64,000 nucleotides of DNA from Dugong dugon (GCA_030035585.1 CM057461.1:5344501-5408500); one strand, 5' to 3'. Positions 12,501 to 22,099 are shown, numbered from the stretch's first letter. Notes: generated by a model from the letters alone, not told the origin. Made by a program: numbers and translations.

Positions 12501-15500
12501 AACTTTCTTAATCTCCTGGACATAGTCATGGAAACGTCAACACAGAAACACGTGAAGATGCCTGAGACCGAGGCCAGCACCTCGGCCCTCGTGGCTCTGC
12601 CCAAGAAGGAGGCTTACACTCCATGCCCTAGACCTTCTGCCCACAAGCCGGGGCCTCTAAGGGCCCTGAAGAGGGATCGCCTCCCCACACCCTCTGCCAG
12701 AGCTGGAGGGACCTCCCTAGAAGCAACCCCAGGCAAGATGTGCAGTGTGGGCCCTGTAAGGGCCCAGCTCTCCCTCCCCCCACCAAATCCCTTCTGGCAC
12801 TCCTCAGGGTCTCCTGACAGGCATCCCAGACTGTCCCCCCCACCCTCCCGCAGCATGACGGGCCACAGACCTCAAGGAAAGTGTCTGTGTTCATCTCATT
12901 GCAGGGCGTGTCCACGATCCGGGCTGCCAGCCGCACACCTTCCGTGGCGTTTACTAGGCACTAGAAAGATGGGGCCACAGGTGGTTCCTGGGACCTCGTC
13001 TCCTCCTTGTCTATTGCCCCAGGAACCTAACAATGCACCAGAAGCCCACGCTGCCCAGGGAGGCCAGGGAGAGAGTAGCTGGTACAAGGGAACTGGACTC
13101 ACAGCCGCAGCCCACTCCCCCGCGGCCATAACCCACCAGCTCATCTACAGAAAGGAAGCTGGGAAGGCTGCCCACCACCTCCAAATCACACAGGAACATT
13201 GGGCCCGCCTTCCTTCCCAAGCTTCATTTCCCACTGCCCTCCATCTCAGCTAGCTTGAAGGGAGCTGCCCTCGTGCCCGCTGAGCACAGGTGACACTGTC
13301 CCTCCTCTACAGCCATAGGTCCCAGCCATCCTTCAAGGCCAGATCCTCCCCATCAAGCACAAGCCTGCCACGCGGAGCCCTGGCGCCAAGCCTTGGGTAC
13401 CCTGGGGAGGAGGTAGCCTTCTCCAGTGAGTCCCCCGTAAACCGACGGACTCCTTGAGGGATATGGGGCCTGGCCACCATGCTGTCCTCGTTCCTGGGCC
13501 CAGCCCTGCTCCGGGCGCCCAGGGCAGAGGGAAGAACACAGAAGAAAGCCCCTGCCCCGTGAAGCTGACATACCGGTCACGCTAACCAGCGTCCAGAGGA
13601 GCAGAGCTAGACATGTGGGCAGCACTTGCCGGGTTTCAGAGCCAGCAGCCAGAGGGCCAGCTCTAAGAAGGGCCTGTGCCCAAGGGCGAGTGTCATAGTG
13701 TACCCTGGAAACACCTCCCAGAGAGCCCCAAGCTTCCTTGCTGAGGCCCCGACCCGGGTCCTCGCCCCTCACCCTGCTCTGCCGCACTCCTGCTGGGTCT
13801 GAGCCCCTCACGCTGCTCTGCCGCACTCCTGCTGGGTCTGAGCCCCGGCCCCTCACTGGAGCTCAGTCAGAGCAGCAGTCACTCTTGCTGCCCCCAGCTC
13901 CCAGGAAGGAGCAGTGTTGAAGGGAGAGCCACGTGGCTGTAACAGGAGCACGCGCAGGGCCAAGTTCGTCATCGCCTCTCCCAGCTCATGCTGGGGGCCC
14001 CGCGCACCCTGGTCTGGTCGCAAGAGGGCCTCTCCTGCCCGAGGTAATGCCACTCAACCCTCAAAAACAGAGACAGGGACCTGACAGTTCAGATATGAAA
14101 TGCGCCGGGTGCCCCAGCAGGCAGGGACGCCCCTCGTCACCGGCTCCCCATGGGGACGAAGTCCCCTCCAGGACCACAGACCCACTGTCCTTCTCTGACT
14201 GGAGACTGTCTCCCAAGAGGCCCGGAGGCTTCCTGTCGCAGCCCCAGCCAGGCACAGAGAGGGAAAAGGGCAGCTCTGAGGGGGCTCCCCACCTCACCAC
14301 ACCCTAGCTTCCTCATCACAAAGGAGCATCATTCATTCACTTGTCCTGTCCACCATTGTGTGCGTACCCAGTGTGCACTGGGCCCCGTGCCACCTGCCGA
14401 GTCCAGCTGAGCATTACAACACATCCCCCAGTCCACACCACCAGGGGAGGCAGGAGAGGCCACAGGCCTGCGGAAGGGACGACGGGTGGACAGGGGTGAG
14501 GGAAGGGAGAGGCCCAGGGACACCCACTTGCAGAGTGGACACCTCCACGGGCCCGTTGTCTTGTCCCACCAGGAAGAACTCCACCGTGACGGTCTTCTTC
14601 TCCGTGCGCCGGGCGGCACCCGAGCGGTGGGTGAACAGCGGGAAGGCCCGGGCCAGGGCGCAGGCCGAGGCAAAGACATCAGACCTCTCACACACCATCT
14701 GCAGCACAGGGGCAGAAGCCAAGCTGTGACTGGGGCCCAAGGGGAGGCAAACCCGCCACAGCGGGGCTGGGGAGTGTGGGTCAGGCCTGGGCAGGTGTCC
14801 CACAAAAGCATGAAGTCAGCCCACCCCTCAGGTGCCTGCCTGGAACCACAGAACAACCAGGGACACCATCTCGTGGATGACAAAGAAAATGGCCACCAGA
14901 TGTATTTCCGGCCTTATGAGGCCAAAAGGGGACCTCGAGGGATGAACACACGGCAGGGGCTGAGGAAATCTGAGTCAGGGTCTCAGACCTGGGGTCAATC
15001 ATCTGCTCTCTTCAGACCTGAGTTTCCCTGCAGGGGTGACAGTATCTGAGGTTGCAGCTGTACAGTCCACCGTGGAGGAGACAGGCCTTGGAGGTGCACA
15101 AGACACATGCTTGCTGCCCTGCCACCTCTGTCACCATGGCCAGTGGCACACACGTGGCAAGCGGGCACTCACCAGAATGCGCCGATGGGTCCCCGGGGGC
15201 AGGCAGGTCCGTACCAGCCTGGTGACGAAGTGCGCGGCCGAGGGGCTGTTGTGCCGACTCACCCTGGAGGGCAGGGCGGCCACGGTGGCACAGTTGAGGT
15301 ACAGGGGACAGCTGTCGGTGGGGTTGGGGTTGAGTGTGCTGAGAGCAGCCTGCCAGAGCTAGGATCAGAAGGGGAGAGACAAGAGGCAGACAGGGGCTTC
15401 ACACAGGCCACGTGTTGGACACAGTGTCCCTGCATGTGGGCCCACACATCTGAAAGGCGCTGTGCAGCTCCCGGCAGCATGCTCAGAGGAGCCATAATTA

Positions 15501-16259
15501 AGGCGGTGTGTCTTTTAGAGATGAGTGTGTGTGTCTCTCTGCTGGCACCCCTCCACCCAGGTGAGATTAAGCCGTGGGGATTTAAAGGGCAGTGTGGGGG
15601 ACCACTTTGCTTCACACACTTTACACAGTGACCTGCGTGGGACATAGCCAGCTTACACTGAACAGGGGGCCAGGTGCCCCTAAGGAAGGGCAGGTAGAAG
15701 CGCCCCAGGAAGGCCTGGATGGCAAGTGGAAGCCCCTCAAAGCCCTTGGAAAGCGGATCTTTAGGGGACTCGGGTCACATCTCCCCGCCTTGCTCCACAG
15801 GTGTTACGAAGGCCGGCAGGGGCACGGTGGGTGGGGTTCTGTGTGACACGGCAGGAGTGCCCTGGGCGCTCTGAGCGCTGGTGCGGCCAGGCCTGGGCGG
15901 CTGACCCCGGAGAGCTGGGCCCGAGGCCGCCGGGACAGCAGGCTCCTCCCCGCGGGGCAGGGGCTGCGGGCCGCCCCCTCGGTGTCGGGGCGGCAGGCCC
16001 GGCGCCCCCAGCCCTCCGGGCCGCAGGCGGGGCATCCGCGGCCTCCGCCGCCGGCCGGCCGGGCCTCCTCTTCCGCCGCGCGGGGCGGCGCATGGCGGCC
16101 GGCGCTCACCTCCTCGGTGACCCGGGGCTGCAGCTTCCCGCGGACGTGGCTCCAGGGCACGCGGTGCAGGTGGGGCAGCTGCCCGAGCAGCAGCAGCGGC
16201 CGGCTTTGCGGGTCCGCGTCCCCGGCGCTCGCCTGGAACTGCAGCCCCACGTTCGCCAT
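469..16259 (-). CDS. NPEPL1: NPEPL1, probable aminopeptidase, exons 1-8 (3' part outside window)
   Basis: The spliced minus-strand frame joins 16259-16110, 15358-15173, 14698-14528, 12960-12871, 12515-12434, 9552-9410, 5160-5083 and 569-469. Every junction is GT-AG and the joined frame is open for about 334 residues. The peptide begins MANVGLQFQASAGD, which I recognise as NPEPL1, a member of the M17 leucyl aminopeptidase family (cytosolic metallo-exopeptidases). Conserved M17 positions visible here are Lys260 (VGKGI), Asp265 (YDTGG), Lys272 (SIKGK) and Asp283 (MKRDCGG). They match bovine LAP Lys250, Asp255, Lys262 and Asp273 with a constant offset of 10. The second metal-ligand motif (NTDAEGR in the family) and the C-terminus lie beyond coordinate 1, so the gene is cut by the window, not broken. 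It is downstream of STX16 on the same strand. Substrate and physiological role are not established by sequence. Confidence 0.96.
1484..1786 (+). mobile_element. Dimeric AfroSINE
   Basis: Two head-to-tail tRNA-derived AfroSINE units (about 1484-1646 and 1648-1786), each with the GCTGCTAACYAAAAGGTT head. A 13-bp direct repeat TTGGTCCAACAGA flanks the pair at 1469-1481 and 1782-1794, so the dimer looks like one insertion. Confidence 0.85.
2040..2472. mobile_element. Old L1 3'-end fragment (probable)
   Basis: It resembles mammalian L1 3' UTR text (catccctgcatacc, CAGGATCCAATCCGGGGTCA, TTGTCAGGTCTCTTCAGTCT). A related stretch lies at 22481-23700. The subfamily cannot be assigned by eye. Confidence 0.55.
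2473..2885 (-). mobile_element. Solitary LTR fossil, ERVL-MaLR (MLT1-like)
   Basis: In reverse orientation it shows the MaLR landmarks: a GGGGCTGCAGTAACAAAACA-type end, the GGGTGGCTT phrase, and a terminal AATTCAATCCATAAC. It is an incomplete, old solo LTR in NPEPL1 intron 7. Confidence 0.6.
4940..5084. repeat. 18-22 bp G/C-skewed minisatellite abutting NPEPL1 exon 7 donor
   Basis: About seven copies of a unit like CCCCTCCCCCGTCAGGCRGT (plus strand) run directly into the 5' splice site of exon 7. On the transcribed strand the units are runs of GGGG separated by CTGAYGG. Confidence 0.85.
5083..5160 (-). CDS. NPEPL1: NPEPL1 exon 7 (metal-ligand segment)
   Basis: 26 codons, TTMPGMKRDCGGAAAILGAF then QAAVKL. 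Asp283 in KRDCGG corresponds to a bridging metal ligand in M17 enzymes. The donor CTG|GTGAGG is followed at once by a G-rich minisatellite inside the intron (see the 4940-5084 entry). Confidence 0.96.
6170..6545 (-). mobile_element. Long AfroSINE-related / RTE-derived element
   Basis: It contains CATCTTCACAATTGTTGCTA, a phrase repeated with changes at 22405-22430, and then an AfroSINE-like body with TTTTCAGAAGTAGATTGCCA. It lies directly beside another reverse AfroSINE. Confidence 0.55.
6556..6758 (-). mobile_element. AfroSINE
   Basis: Near full-length reverse copy: AAGTCGATTCTGACTCATAG near the left end and GGTTCGAACCGCTGACCTTT followed by the gene-like tRNA head at the right. Confidence 0.85.
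6870..7811 (+). pseudogene. hAT-superfamily transposase-derived relic
   Basis: Conceptual plus-strand translation shows three blocks typical of hAT (Charlie, ZBED5/FAM200-type) transposases in the right order. The first, from 6904, reads MPTSLKNVLAEAVKLL. The second, at about 7125-7310, reads RWLFRHRYLIDIFSKMN and then LFVASDKICTFKEK. The C-terminal hAT dimerisation block, ending at the TAA at 7809-7811, includes EYFPQLSEKASNLLLPLPTT, then NRLNVEAEKVGPQLSSIKPE and a final RRHSSH. The blocks are separated by in-frame stops and missing segments, so it is not a working gene. It could be a remnant DNA transposon or a retrocopy of a domesticated hAT gene; no intact ends are visible. It lies antisense in NPEPL1 intron 6. 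Confidence 0.8.
8133..8312 (+). other. Orphan exon-like open frame
   Basis: After a T-rich tract ending ATTCCAG, 60 codons are open on the plus strand up to an AfroSINE insertion. They start KRVEAAGTDPKELKTWTVLQ and continue FLEFTVKWDFYESLPNDPNC. The composition is protein-like (W, C, P spacing) and unlike flanking repeats, but I do not recognise the family. It is antisense to NPEPL1 and about 320 bp downstream of the hAT relic. It could be an exon remnant, a pseudogene piece or chance. Confidence 0.35.
8313..8420 (+). mobile_element. AfroSINE, 3'-truncated
   Basis: A clear head (GGAGCCCTGGTGGTGCAGTG) and body up to GTGGCAGTCTGCTTC, lacking the 3' half. Confidence 0.85.
9410..9552 (-). CDS. 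NPEPL1: NPEPL1 exon 6 (first catalytic segment)
   Basis: 143 nt encoding IYGVGKAALHPPALAVLSHT through WVGKGIVYDTGGLSIKGK. It carries Lys260 and Asp265 (family metal ligands) and Lys272 (family active-site lysine). The acceptor is TCTGTAG|GA and the donor AAG|GTGAGG. Confidence 0.96.
10440..11110 (+). mobile_element. Unassigned poly(A)-tailed retroposon 3' end, copy 1
   Basis: It contains CAGAAGAACTGGATGGTGCC, TATCCCCTGAAGTCTTCTTT and AATGTAATCAATGTCACTGA, ending in AATAAA plus an A-rich tail. The same landmarks recur at 33690-34222 and, reversed, at 45270-45605. It is probably an L1-type LINE 3' end; not assigned. Confidence 0.65.
11111..11601 (+). mobile_element. Unassigned poly(A)-tailed retroposon 3' end, copy 2
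   Basis: It shares GATGGTGCCCAGCTACCAC and the ACTTACTGGCCTGACAGAGA stretch with the 33690 copy and ends in CATCTAAAAGACAATAAA plus an A-tail at 11582-11601. It follows copy 1 directly. Confidence 0.65.
11602..11960 (+). mobile_element. Solitary LTR fossil, MaLR-type, partial
   Basis: Its 3' part shows the MaLR landmarks CCTGAGAGACTCTGGGCCAG, then CCACAGAAACTG, an AATAAACA poly(A) signal and GCTGCTGTGTTTTG. It is old and incomplete. Confidence 0.5.
12434..12515 (-). CDS. NPEPL1: NPEPL1 exon 5
   Basis: 82 nt (27 codons plus one base), EIKKVGKDLGITPAIIRDEE then LKTRGFG. The acceptor is TGTCCAG|GAG and the donor GGAG|GTAGGT. Gly227 is split across the junction with exon 6. Confidence 0.95.
12871..12960 (-). 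CDS. NPEPL1: NPEPL1 exon 4
   Basis: 30 codons, CLVNATEGVRLAARIVDTPC followed by NEMNTDTFLE. The acceptor is TTTCTAG|TGC and the donor GAG|GTCTGT, which departs from the usual GTRAGT. The ARIVDTPCNEM segment is typical of the M17 family. Confidence 0.95.
13765..13842. repeat. 39-bp tandem duplication in NPEPL1 intron 3
   Basis: Two copies of a 39-bp unit start at 13765 and 13804 and differ at one position near CTCACsCTG. Confidence 0.85.
14528..14698 (-). CDS. NPEPL1: NPEPL1 exon 3
   Basis: 57 codons in phase 0-0, from MVCERSDVFASACALARAFP to VEVSTLQ. The acceptor is GCTGCAG|ATG and the donor CAA|GTGGGT, a weaker but acceptable GT site. Confidence 0.95.
15173..15358 (-). CDS. NPEPL1: NPEPL1 exon 2
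   Basis: 62 codons in phase 0-0, starting LWQAALSTLNPNPTDS and ending THRRIL. The acceptor is ATCCTAG|CTC and the donor CTG|GTGAGT. This is part of the N-terminal non-catalytic domain. Confidence 0.95.
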
Positions 16260-16480
16260 CTTCCCGCCGGCCGGCGCCCCCGCCAGGCCCGCGCTCCCGC
16301 CCCGGCTCCGCTCCGGCCGGCGCCGCCCCGGCCCTGCCTGGCCTCCGCCCCGCCTCCCCGCCCGCCGGGCCGCGCGACGTGCAGGGCCTGCCCGGGGCGC
16401 GAGGGGGCGCCGGCCGGGGCGGAGGCCGGGGGCAGGACGGGGGCGCCTGGGCGGCCCAGCAGACCCCAGCCTCAAGTGGT
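15880..16480. promoter_or_regulatory. CpG island / promoter of NPEPL1
   Basis: Very GC-rich and dense in CpG, spanning exon 1 and flanking both sides. No TATA box is visible, which fits a dispersed housekeeping promoter. The minus-strand motif AAGATGGCG overlapping the start codon resembles a YY1 site. Confidence 0.8.
16110..16259 (-). CDS. NPEPL1: NPEPL1 exon 1, coding part
   Basis: It encodes residues 1-50 (MANVGLQFQASAGD to RVTEE), with donor GAG|GTGAGC in phase 0. The start ATG at 16259-16257 is in the motif AAGATGGCGAAC. The frame stays open upstream to at least 16595, so the start rests on similarity to the known NPEPL1 N-terminus and not on an upstream stop. Confidence 0.95.
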
Positions 16481-16584
16481 TCTGACCCAGCCTCCAGCGG
16501 CCCAGCCCAGCTGACCCCAACCCTGAGTGGTCCCGACCCAGCCTCCAGCGGGCCTGGCCCAGCAGACCAGACCAGCAGCTCCAA

Positions 16585-16905
16585 GCAGTCCCCACTCAGC
16601 CTCCAGCAGGCCTTGGCCTAGAACAGACCTCGGCTCTGAACACACCCCTGCCCTGAGCAGACCTCAGCTGGTGCAGTGCCCACTCAGCCTCCAGTAGGCC
16701 TTGGCCTAGAACAGACCTCGGCTCTGAACACACCCCCGCCCTGAGCAGACCTCAGCTGGTGCAGTGCCCACTCAGCCTCCAGTAGGCCTTGACCTAGAAC
16801 AGATCACAGCTCTGAACAGACTCCAGCCCTGAGAAGACCCCAGCCAGTGCACTGCCCACACAGCCTCCAGTAGGCCCTGCCCTAGAACAGACCCCAGCTC
16901 AAAAA
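16585..16905. repeat. 88-bp minisatellite upstream of NPEPL1
   Basis: The phrase GAACAGAcC recurs at 16621, 16709, 16797 and 16885, exactly 88 bp apart. The 16621 and 16709 units are almost identical over the full 88 bp; the later ones are diverged. Looser CAGACCCCAGCC-type repeats continue to about 17230. Confidence 0.9.
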
Positions 16906-18062
16906 AGACCTCAAAGCCACAGACCCCAACCCCGAATGGTCCCTGCCCAGCCACTAGTAGACCCCCACCTCAGACAGGCCCCCACCCCAACCCCAAGCAG
17001 GCTGGCCCTGACCAGACCCCAGCAGAGTCCATGCCAGCCTAGAACAAGTCCTGGCCCCCAGCCCCAGCAGGCCGCCAGCGATCCCCTAGCTGCCCTGACC
17101 TCCAGCCAGTCCTGAGCAGACTCAGCCCAACCTTGGTGCAGCCTGGAACAGCTCCTGGCCTGACCAGACCCCCACCCCAGGCCCAAGGAGGCCCCCTTCA
17201 GTCTCTGAGCAGGCCCTTTGTCCAGGGCCCTCGCCACACAACACAGAAGCTCCCATCAGCAAGGTTTGGGACCCTTCTGGTGATCCTTGGATTTGTGCCA
17301 GCTCCTGAATTCCACAGAGGCTAGGAGCTTGTCCTCCTGCCGGACACGGGGGGCAAAGGGTCAACAGTCACTTCCTCCTCACTGAGTAGGCTCCCGACTG
17401 TTCGCCAGGCACCATCCTGGATTTGAGAGGACCCACAAGCACAGGGGTTTCCATCCAGGCCGCTGCGTCTGGGCTGGCCAGCTGCAAATCTGGGTATCGC
17501 CTTGTCCAGGGAGGGCCCTTCCCCAGCCCACCCCTTTGCAAGAAGGGTCATCTGGCCACAGTCTGGCCCGACCGCCCTCCACCCCACTTAGGGAGAGAGG
17601 AGGAGATGAGAGAGCAGTGGTGTGATTGACAAGCCAGCACCTTAGTCACCTCTGTCACTTCTCAGAGGGGAGGGAGGCCAGTTATAAAGGGGCACCTGTT
17701 GGGTGGTCGTGGTGGGTGGTGGGGGCATCTAGCAGGTCTTGGGGATCCCTGGCAAGGTGTTGGGGACATGTAATGGACAGTGGTGGGGTCATGGGTGAGG
17801 GTAGAGGGCCCACCTGGCAGGTGGTGAAAGTGCCACTGGTTAAGGGTAGGCTGGTGAGGATCCCAGCTTCTGCTGAGGCTCAGATACAAGGTTTAAGGAT
17901 GGATGACCCAGTTAAGGCAACTGGGAGTCATTTCAAAATAGCATTCCGTTGGCCAATACTACCCACGTCCTGATTAGGCAAGGGCCTTTGGTTAGCACCC
18001 TGTTACCTCCAGCTAGTCCCATACACCGCTCCTCTTATTTCAAGTCTCTTCTTCATGATGAT

Positions 18063-18220
18063 GCAGCCCTGACGGCGCAGTGGGTAAGAGCTCAGCTGCT
18101 AACCAAAAGGTTGGCAGTTCAAATCCACCAGTTGCTCCTTGGAAACCCTATGGGGCAGTTCTACTCTGTCCTATAGGGTCTTTGGGTCGGAATGGACAGC
18201 AACAAGTTTGGTTTTGATTT
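18063..18220 (+). mobile_element. AfroSINE
   Basis: GCTGCTAACCAAAAGGTTGG head, CCCTATGGGGCAGTTCTACT body and a 3' end GACAGCAACAAGTTTGGTTT. Confidence 0.85.
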
Positions 18221-18840
18221 TCATTATGAACCTTCAAAAATAGCAACACCAACTCCCTAGCCTGGCATCCAAGGTCTCCACTACTGACTTCCCAGCATAT
18301 CTCTCCGGCTCCTGGCTTGCAGCCTCCCCCGCTGCCTACCCCCTCAGCATTGTGTTGTGCTCCCTGGCACAGGGCAGACCTTTAAAAGCATGGTGCTAGT
18401 CTAGAGCTGTGGTGTCCTGCGGGCAGGCCTTTCTGTCCCCTTTTTTCCTCAGTGCCTGGCACCGAGCGGGCAGTCAAAAAATACGTGTTAGCTGGGTGAA
18501 AAGGATTCCTTCAAAACCCTCAGCTTTTCCCGACATAAACATTGACGTTAATTGGATCTTATTTTCTTCGAAAGATTTTACAGCCGCTGAATGTTTTCAC
18601 ACATTTGTAAAGGGTACTAAGCGTGCATGAAGATCTATCACTCTCTTTTCCGTTTGCAAACATGCTACAAACAAGCACAGGGCACTCTAGCAGAGGGCTG
18701 AGCCAGCAGGGGGACCTTCCTAGATGGGGAGAGTCTTCAGCTGTGCCCCGAGGGGTAGAATAGTCTCCACAGGCAAAGAGGACAGGGGATGGTACTCCAG
18801 GTGGGGAGAAATCCCGGCAGGAAGCACACAGGCAGAGTAC

Positions 18841-19165
18841 AGGTAGCCCCAGACTTAGGATGTATTCGAGTTACGAGGAAGAACTGCACTTACGACCATC
18901 TTTTTTTTTCTGTACATCTTATCGTTAGTAATATGTACTACATGCAAGGTTGCAGCACGTAATTTGCTACAATGTTATCATTCTCAGATGTTTATATATA
19001 ATGTTTCTAACCCCCAAAGACAAAGATTGGATTTCTAAAAGATACTGATAATAAAAGGTAATAATAATGAAAACTTAAAAATAAAAGGGGTATTCGACTT
19101 ACGTCAGAAGTGACTTACGACGGAGTCATTGGAACAGAGCCCCGTCTTAACTCGTGGACTATGTG
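18841..19165 (-). mobile_element. TIR DNA transposon, copy A
   Basis: The ends are an imperfect inverted repeat (TACAGGTAGCCCCAGACTTA at the left; the reverse complement of the right end reads TACACATAGTCCACGAGTTA). The internal motif TCGTAAGTCACTTCTGACGT on the minus strand matches 48188-48207 of the second copy. It is likely a non-autonomous Tigger/pogo- or mariner-type element; no transposase frame is present. Confidence 0.6.
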
Positions 19166-19190
19166 TATGTCAACAACAACAACGAAAACA

Positions 19191-19390
19191 GACTTGTTGC
19201 TGTTGAGCTGATGCCAACTCTTGGTGAGTCCGTGTGTCACAAAGCAGAACTGCTCCAGAGGTTTTCTTGGCTGTAATCTTTACGGAAACATGCCCAGGCC
19301 TTTCTTCCACAGCATCACCGGGTGGATTTGAATGGCCAACCTTTCAGTTAGTAGCCAAAAGCAAACTATTTGCACCACCCAGGGACCTAG
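19191..19390 (-). mobile_element. AfroSINE, diverged
   Basis: Reverse copy recognised by TGCTGTTGAGCTGATGCCAA and CCAACCTTTCAGTTAGTAGC, immediately following the DNA transposon copy. Confidence 0.7.
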
Positions 19391-19410
19391 TGTCTACTCA
19401 AAAAAAAAAA

Positions 19411-19600
19411 ACCAACCCCACTGCCCTGCCATCGAGTCATTTCTGACTCATGGTGGCCCTGTGTTAAATAGAACTGAGCTCCATAGGGTTTTCTTGGAAG
19501 CAGATTGCCAGGCCTTTCTTCTGCAGAATTCCTGAGTGGGTTCAACTACTAACCTTTCAGTTAGTAGCCAAGAGCAAACCATTTGGACCCCCAGGGACCT
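19411..19600 (-). mobile_element. AfroSINE, diverged
   Basis: Second reverse copy in tandem with the previous one: ATCGAGTCATTTCTGACTCA to CCAGGGACCT. The two share the unusual GTTAGTAGCCAARAGCAAAC variant and may be a duplicated pair. Confidence 0.7.
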
Positions 19601-20748
19601 ACAGTATGTCCAGGGGCTCTGAAACCGGTGTGGTTAGAACAGAGGGCTCTTGGCAAAGAGGGAGGGAGAGGGTGATGGCGGTGGGCTGGGGGTCTGACTT
19701 ACTCCGTAGGTAACTGAGAAATGAGGAGGAACCCAAGAAGCATTTTAGGAAGCTGTGTCTGGCAGTCTTGTGGACACTGAGTTGCAGGCGAAGAGAAACT
19801 GTCAGTGGACAGATGATTTGGAGGGCCTTCTCCTTAGAATTCTTTTGTATTTCAAAATAGACTGAACAGCCACGACAGCCCCAACAAAGGATGGACAGGA
19901 TGATTCAATTCAAGCAACGTTTATTGAGCACTTACTATATACACAAAGCAAGAGAAAACGTTCAGTGCTTCTTAGAAGCAGGTATTTGTGATTCTGGTTT
20001 TAAGCCACCCCTGAATTAAGAAATCCAAACTAAACAGAACGCTAAGGAATTATTCCACTCCAGATGCCTGCCAATTTCCTCAAGATGAAGCTTGTGGCAA
20101 ATACAAATATATTCCAGGAAAGTACTTTCCCCTTCTGGCTGCAGACTTTACATAAATAAGACAGGCGGTGCTTTGTTTAGTTAAGTTTTTATGAAGGTAT
20201 TAATCCACTGCTTAGTATATATTTCACTGTCAATGAAAAATTCACCTCTATTTAATTTTCTTTTAAAAAAGGGAAGTTTAAGATGACCTACCAGATATCT
20301 AATGCAACCCAAGAAGTAGCTTAGGTTTTCGATGCCTTGAAACTCATCCTACACGCAACCGGCTATGCAGGCTTCACTTAGGAGTTGAAGAAAATATTGA
20401 AAACTTCTGGAAAAAGTCAGAATAAAGTTCCCAGGACTTATTAGGAAGTTTTTTGGTACAGTTCAAATTCTAAGAATTCTGAGGGCCTATCATGTACAAT
20501 GGCTCATGTGTGGAATGTGCATTTGTATGTTAATTTCACACCAGAGTTCACCTGGAAAAAACCTCCTAATGCCCCTTTAGGCTCCACGAAGTACCCAGAT
20601 CCCATTATCTCTTACATGAGAAAGAAACACTCACTTCCTGGGAGTGCCTGCTTCATGCTTTCTGGTGTTTTCATTCATTCATACAACAAATATTTATTGA
20701 ATACCATTTCTGAATAGCCTCAGGCATGGTCAGGCTTCCGGGTACAAT

Positions 20749-20749
<1 letters not shown>

Positions 20750-20795
<46 letters not shown>
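20750..20795. repeat. (TG)n microsatellite
   Basis: About 23 uninterrupted TG dinucleotides. Confidence 0.95.
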
Positions 20796-20796
<1 letters not shown>

Positions 20797-21540
20797 TGAG
20801 TGTGCTTCTGGGATACAATGGTGTATGTATACACATGCAAGGAGCAAGGGGGGCAGACACAGCAGTAAAATCCAGTCCATGGGAGACTGGATGCGCCATT
20901 CAAGTTGGGTTTTGCGGGATGGGTAGAAGCGTGCCAAGCAGCCTGGTCCCTGACAGGAAGGCACACAGTATTAAAGGGCACGGGCCATTCTGGCACGTGT
21001 GCGTAGGATACATGCAGAGCCATGGGGTTTGGACTTGCCCTTGTGGGAAGCTGAAGGCCAGTGGAAGTTCCTCGCCAAGGAGGACAGTGATGGAAACACA
21101 GGGAGGGCTCGTTCTGGAGGGCGGGGAGGCACTGCTGCCTCATGGCCTAGAGGAAGCAGAGCCGCCTTCCTTGATGTCATCCTGGGCTGCTGGCCTGGAA
21201 GTGAGCCCCCTCCAACACCGACAGGGGCACAGGTACGACCTCCCAGGACACTGCCCTGCGTCTTCCCTCCCCACAGCGTAAGCCCTGGCTGTCCCAGAGT
21301 GCCTCGGTCACACTTTGTAAGGATCGCACCAGACCTACCACCTGGCAGCTTCCCACCGAAGGTTCCCTGGAGGAATGAAAGAGAAATAATTGCCACACAA
21401 AGCACATTTCCGTCAAAAGCTGTTGTTTGGGAACAATTCGTGAATCTGTGTACTACGGGCGGGTCCATGGATGCTGGTACTGTGCTCGTCACCTAGATCC
21501 ACAGACACGTTTATTCATATTCTGCACCATTTAAAGTGGC

Positions 21541-21738
21541 AAAGCCACTGCTGCCAAGTCAATTCCGACTCATAGTGACCCTGTAGGTCGGAGTAGAACT
21601 GCCCCATAGGGTTTCCAAGGCTGTCATCTTCACAGGAGCAGGCTGCTACATCTTTCTCCCAAGGAGCAGCTGGTGGGTTCGAACCACCAACCTTTCGGTT
21701 AGCAGATGAGCATCTAACCACTGCACCACCAGGGCTCC
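21541..21738 (-). mobile_element. AfroSINE
   Basis: Near full-length reverse copy ending ACCACCAGGGCTCCC. Confidence 0.88.
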
Positions 21739-21770
21739 CACACTGGGTCACCTAGGGTCTTGCAATAATA

Positions 21771-21948
21771 AAAACCAAACCCATTGCCATCGAGCTGATT
21801 CTGATTCATAGCGACCCTATAGGACAGAGTAAAGCCGCCCCATAGGGTTTCCAAGGCTGTCATCTTTATGGAAGCAGACCGCCACATCTTTCCCCCGCGG
21901 AGCAGCTGGTGGATTCGAACCGCTGACTTTTTGGTTAGCAGCCGAGCC
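21771..21948 (-). mobile_element. AfroSINE
   Basis: Reverse copy: CCAAACCCATTGCCATCGAG to TTTTTGGTTAGCAGCCGAGC, lacking the outermost head. It is 33 bp from the preceding copy in the same orientation. Confidence 0.88.
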
Positions 21949-22099
21949 AGGACTTCTTAAGTGGCAGATACTTAGCCCTAAATACCAGAGTGCGTATCTC
22001 ATAGACATAAGGACACAAGCCTACACGGCCACAATTCTATCATGATTACGCCTATGGAAATTTAACACTGAAACAATGGTATTATTTAATATGCAGTCC

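Noticed and set aside
12528-13253. 241-codon plus-strand frame overlapping NPEPL1 exon 4
   Set aside because: It is antisense to a verified exon and shows no domain; it mirrors the real coding strand and GC-rich intron.
15775-16584. Overlapping 237-269 codon frames on both strands at the NPEPL1 promoter
   Set aside because: Only the short in-frame segment MANVG...RVTEE with its donor is supported; the rest is GC-driven.
20671-21281. Several frames reading through (TG)n with Cys-Val or Thr-His repeats
   Set aside because: Artefacts of the microsatellite, which is open in several frames.
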